Source: Dichotomicrobium sp046543175 (GTDB taxonomy: Bacteria; Pseudomonadota; Alphaproteobacteria; Rhizobiales; Rhodomicrobiaceae). From it: a stretch of DNA of 9,026 nucleotides. Position numbers and translations under genes: made by a program. Under the pieces are notes generated by a model. It saw nothing but the letters and a program-made list of their open reading frames with translations. It was not told the origin of the DNA and did not search any database. The DNA lies in assembly GCA_046543175.1 (NCBI GenBank), contig JBKGZY010000113.1:1-9026 (forward strand), written 5' to 3'. Below are positions 6,869 through 9,026 of this stretch, piece after piece (the stretch's first letter is position 1; each line of letters opens with the position of its first letter).

Positions 6869-7978
6869 ATGACGGCAACGACTTCCTCTCCGGAAAAACG
6901 GAACGACACCGGCGACGGTTCCCGCGCGGCCGGCGGTCTGCACGATTGGCTGCGGAAGACGTCGGCCCGCCGGGTGCGGCGCGACCTGGCATTAGGACTG
7001 GTCCTGCTTGTCCCGGCCGCGCTGTATCCCCTGGTCGGTACCACCTTTTACCTGCAGTTGCTGACCAGCGGCCTGATCACCGGCCTCGTGGCGATGAGCT
7101 TCAGCCTGCTCGCCGGCTTCAGCGGCATGGTCTCGCTGGCGCAGAAGGCGTTTTACGGCATGGCGGCCTATGTCGTGGCGATAGGCGGCCAGACCTACGG
7201 CCTGCCGCCACTGGCCACGGTGCCTATGGCGCTGATCGGGGCGTGCCTGCTGGCGGCGCTGTTCGGGCTGATCGCGGTGCGCTCCAGCGGCATATATTTC
7301 CTGATAATGACGCTGGCGCTGCTGCAGATGTTCTTCGGGGTGGCGATGCAGTGGCAGTCCTTTACCGGTGGCTACAACGGCATTTCCGGCATCACCCGGC
7401 CCGAGCTGTTCGGCCTTTCGCTGCGCGACGCAGTACCGCTCTATCTGTTGACCCTGACGGTCGCGGTGATGGTCTATGTCGGGCTGCGCTGGCTTCTGCA
7501 AACGCCGTTCGGGCTCAGCCTACAGGGCATCCGCGACCGGCCGGAGCGCATGCGTGCGCTGGGCTTCCGGGTACAGTTGCACCGCTGGCTGCTGATGATC
7601 CTGTCCGGGCTGGTCGCCGGCTCGGCCGGCATTCTGGGAACCTATTATCACGGCGTGGTCAGCCCGGATGTGGCCGGCCTGACCTCGTCGCTGTTGCCGA
7701 TCCTGGCGGCGCTGGTGGGCGGCGTCTCCAGCCTGATCGGCGGACTGCTCGGCGGCATCTTCGTCACCGTGCTGATCAGCGTGGTCAGCTACCTGATGCA
7801 GCAATGGTTCGACAGCAGCCACTACTGGACCGTCATGGGGCTGTTCTTCATGGCCGTCGTGATCTACTGCCCGAACGGCGTGCTGGCCAGCGATTCCAGG
7901 GTCAGGGCGTTGCTCGGGCGGGCGCTGGAACGGCGCCGCGGCCACGATCGCGGTCCGAACGCGGAGGCCGGGCAATGA
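6869..7978 (+). CDS. livM-like: ABC transporter permease, LivM type
   Basis: A 369-aa second permease subunit. Residues 1-40 are polar and basic, a cytoplasmic extension before the first membrane segment. The family motif GFSGMVSLAQKAFYGMAAY (83-101, a variant of the common GxxSLGHAAFFGxGAY) and the cytoplasmic loop FGLSLQGIRDRPERMRALGF (214-233) are clear. The glycine-rich LVGGVSSLIGGLLGGIF near residues 285-301 and a basic C-terminal tail complete the picture. AGAGGA (6859-6864) overlaps the previous stop codon and is 4 bases before the ATG, so the two permeases are probably co-translated. Replacement of the usual GH in the SLGHAAF motif by AQ is a mild variation. Confidence 0.92.
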   Translation: MTATTSSPEKRNDTGDGSRAAGGLHDWLRKTSARRVRRDLALGLVLLVPAALYPLVGTTFYLQLLTSGLITGLVAMSFSLLAGFSGMVSLAQKAFYGMAAYVVAIGGQTYGLPPLATVPMALIGACLLAALFGLIAVRSSGIYFLIMTLALLQMFFGVAMQWQSFTGGYNGISGITRPELFGLSLRDAVPLYLLTLTVAVMVYVGLRWLLQTPFGLSLQGIRDRPERMRALGFRVQLHRWLLMILSGLVAGSAGILGTYYHGVVSPDVAGLTSSLLPILAALVGGVSSLIGGLLGGIFVTVLISVVSYLMQQWFDSSHYWTVMGLFFMAVVIYCPNGVLASDSRVRALLGRALERRRGHDRGPNAEAGQ

Positions 7979-7986
7979 TGACGCCA

Positions 7987-8005
7987 GCCGCCGCGTTCGG
8001 GCGGC
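7987..8005 (+). other. Small GC hairpin in the livM/TIM-barrel gap
   Basis: GCCGCC (7987-7992) and GGCGGC (8000-8005) form a perfect 6-bp stem with a seven-base loop. It lies between the stop of the permease gene and the preferred start of the TIM-barrel gene, with no T-run after it. It could stabilise or separate the two message halves. Confidence 0.3.
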
Positions 8006-8043
8006 AAGCCATCCCGAATTCTCACAACACAGGAACCTCCAAT

Positions 8044-8880
8044 ATGGCGCGAAACGACCGGAGTGCGCTCCTCGCAAACTTCCAGGACATGGTGCGGCGC
8101 GGCGAGCCGATTATCGGCGGCGGCGCGGGCACCGGCCTGTCTGCGAAGTGCGAGGAAGCCGGCGGGATCGACCTGATCGTGATCTACAATTCCGGGCGCT
8201 ACCGCATGGCCGGGCGCGGGTCGCTGGCCGGCATGCTGGCTTTCGGCAACGCCAACGAGATCGTGCGCGAGATGGCCCGCGAGGTGCTGCCTGTGGTGCA
8301 GCGCACCCCGGTGGTGGCCGGAGTCAACGGTACCGACCCGTTCGTGCTGATGGACAAGTTCCTGGTGGAGTTGAAGGACATGGGCTTTGCCGGGGTGCAG
8401 AACTTCCCCACCGTGGGGCTGATCGACGGTACCTTTCGCGCCAATCTGGAGGAGACCGGGCTGGGCTACGGCCGGGAGATCGAGATGATCGCCCGCGCCA
8501 ACGCCCAGGACCTGCTGACCACGCCCTATGTATTCTCCGAGGCCGATGCCGAGGCCATGGCGAAGGCCGGCGCCGACATCGTCGTTTGCCACTTGGGCCT
8601 TACCACGGGCGGCAGCATCGGCGCCGAGACGGCGCTGAGCCTGGACGACTGTGTCGCCCGCATCGACGCCTGGGGGGCCGCCGCGCGGCGTGTGCGCGAG
8701 GATGTCATCGTGCTGTGTCACGGCGGGCCCATCGCCCAGCCGGCCGACGCGGCCTATGTGCTCGCCCGCACGAACGTCTGTCACGGCTTCTACGGCGCCT
8801 CCAGCATGGAGCGCCTGCCCACCGAGCGCGCCGTGACCGAGCAGACGCGAGAGTTCAAGAGCGTCATGTCCAACAGATAA
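8044..8880 (+). CDS. TIM-barrel enzyme family protein (PEP_hydrolase-like, Tm-1 C-terminal-type)
   Basis: A 278-aa cytoplasmic TIM-barrel protein of the family annotated as phosphoenolpyruvate hydrolase-like or TIM-barrel signal-transduction protein, related to the PEP mutase/isocitrate lyase fold. The actual reaction is not established. Conserved stretches include PIIGGGAGTGLSAKCEEAGG (22-41), LIVIYNSGRYRMAGRGSLAG (44-63), GFAGVQNFPTVGLIDGTFR (114-132), DLLTTPYVF (156-164), CHLGLTTGG (182-190), VLCHGGPIA (223-231) and GFYGASSMERLPTE (248-261). The same domain forms the C-terminal half of plant Tm-1, whose N-terminal half is the family encoded at 423-1622. AGGA (8031-8034) is 9 bases before this ATG. 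An in-frame ATG at 7975 overlaps the permease stop (ATGA), has GGAGG 7 bases upstream and would add 23 low-complexity residues. I prefer 8044 because the family-like sequence begins there. Confidence 0.9.
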   Translation: MARNDRSALLANFQDMVRRGEPIIGGGAGTGLSAKCEEAGGIDLIVIYNSGRYRMAGRGSLAGMLAFGNANEIVREMAREVLPVVQRTPVVAGVNGTDPFVLMDKFLVELKDMGFAGVQNFPTVGLIDGTFRANLEETGLGYGREIEMIARANAQDLLTTPYVFSEADAEAMAKAGADIVVCHLGLTTGGSIGAETALSLDDCVARIDAWGAAARRVREDVIVLCHGGPIAQPADAAYVLARTNVCHGFYGASSMERLPTERAVTEQTREFKSVMSNR

Positions 8881-8890
8881 AAGACTGAAG

Positions 8891-8899
8891 AGGAGGAAA
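8891..8899 (+). promoter_or_regulatory. Strong ribosome binding site of the last gene
   Basis: AGGAGGAAA is a near-perfect Shine-Dalgarno sequence, 5 bases before the ATG at 8905 and 10 bases after the previous stop codon. It supports the last gene as part of the same operon. Confidence 0.75.
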
Positions 8900-8904
8900 G
8901 GCAG

Positions 8905-9026
8905 ATGACAGCAAAAGTTTATGTGAGCGCAGTGCTGGAAGGCCCGATCGAGGAAACCTGGAAAATCCTGCGGGATTTCAACGGGCTACCCGACTACCAC
9001 CCGATGTTCGCCGAAAGTCACATCGA
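8905..9026 (+). CDS. SRPBCC (START-like) family protein, N-terminal fragment
   Basis: The first 40 codons of a gene cut by the right edge of the window. The visible residues (MTAKVYVSAVLEGPIEETWK and on to LRDFNGLPDYHPMFAES) match the start of SRPBCC or polyketide-cyclase-like proteins: a first beta strand ending in a P-I-E-E-T-W helix start, then a short helix and the D-F-N-G-L-P-D-Y-H-P turn. Such proteins form a deep hydrophobic cavity and bind or transform small molecules. It follows the TIM-barrel gene by 24 bases, with a strong ribosome binding site, so it is probably co-transcribed. Family-level assignment only. The specific role cannot be told from the fragment. Confidence 0.75.
   Translation, partial: MTAKVYVSAVLEGPIEETWKILRDFNGLPDYHPMFAESHI

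Noticed and set aside
6946..8043. Upstream part of a 644-aa frame that would extend the TIM-barrel protein
   Set aside because: This is the out-of-frame shadow of the LivM-type permease. It merely happens to be open into the real TIM-barrel gene and is not a fusion protein.
7864..8784. 306-aa minus-strand open frame
   Set aside because: It is antisense to the TIM-barrel gene and the permease end, with biased composition and no family features.

Overview
GC-rich bacterial DNA with tightly packed genes. The gene set and one intergenic palindromic repeat (1824-1894) suggest a proteobacterium, most likely an alphaproteobacterium of rhizobial or Rhodospirillales type. This placement is inferred from sequence style and memory, not from a search.

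Layout: Positions 1-422 hold no convincing gene, but do hold three inverted repeats, including a perfect 20-bp palindrome. On the minus strand are a full-length Tm-1-like/UPF0261 ATP-binding-domain protein (423-1622) and an AraC-family regulator (1908-2789), separated by a gap carrying the repeat element. A 330-bp divergent control region (2790-3119) follows. On the plus strand is a complete branched-chain-amino-acid-type (HAAT) ABC importer: periplasmic binding protein, two ATPases and two permeases (3120-7978). After it come a TIM-barrel protein of the PEP_hydrolase-like family (8044-8880) and the first 40 codons of an SRPBCC/START-like protein that runs off the right edge (8905-9026).

How the genes may work together: the AraC-type protein probably controls the divergent importer operon. 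The binding protein resembles aromatic-acid or other organic-acid binders more than leucine binders, so the imported compound is probably not a simple branched-chain amino acid. The most notable point is that the Tm-1-like protein and the TIM-barrel protein correspond to the N- and C-terminal halves of the plant antiviral protein Tm-1. Here they are separate genes at opposite ends of one locus, bracketing a regulator and a dedicated importer. This suggests a two-component intracellular enzyme system of unknown chemistry acting on the imported compound, perhaps with the SRPBCC protein. That functional link is inference.
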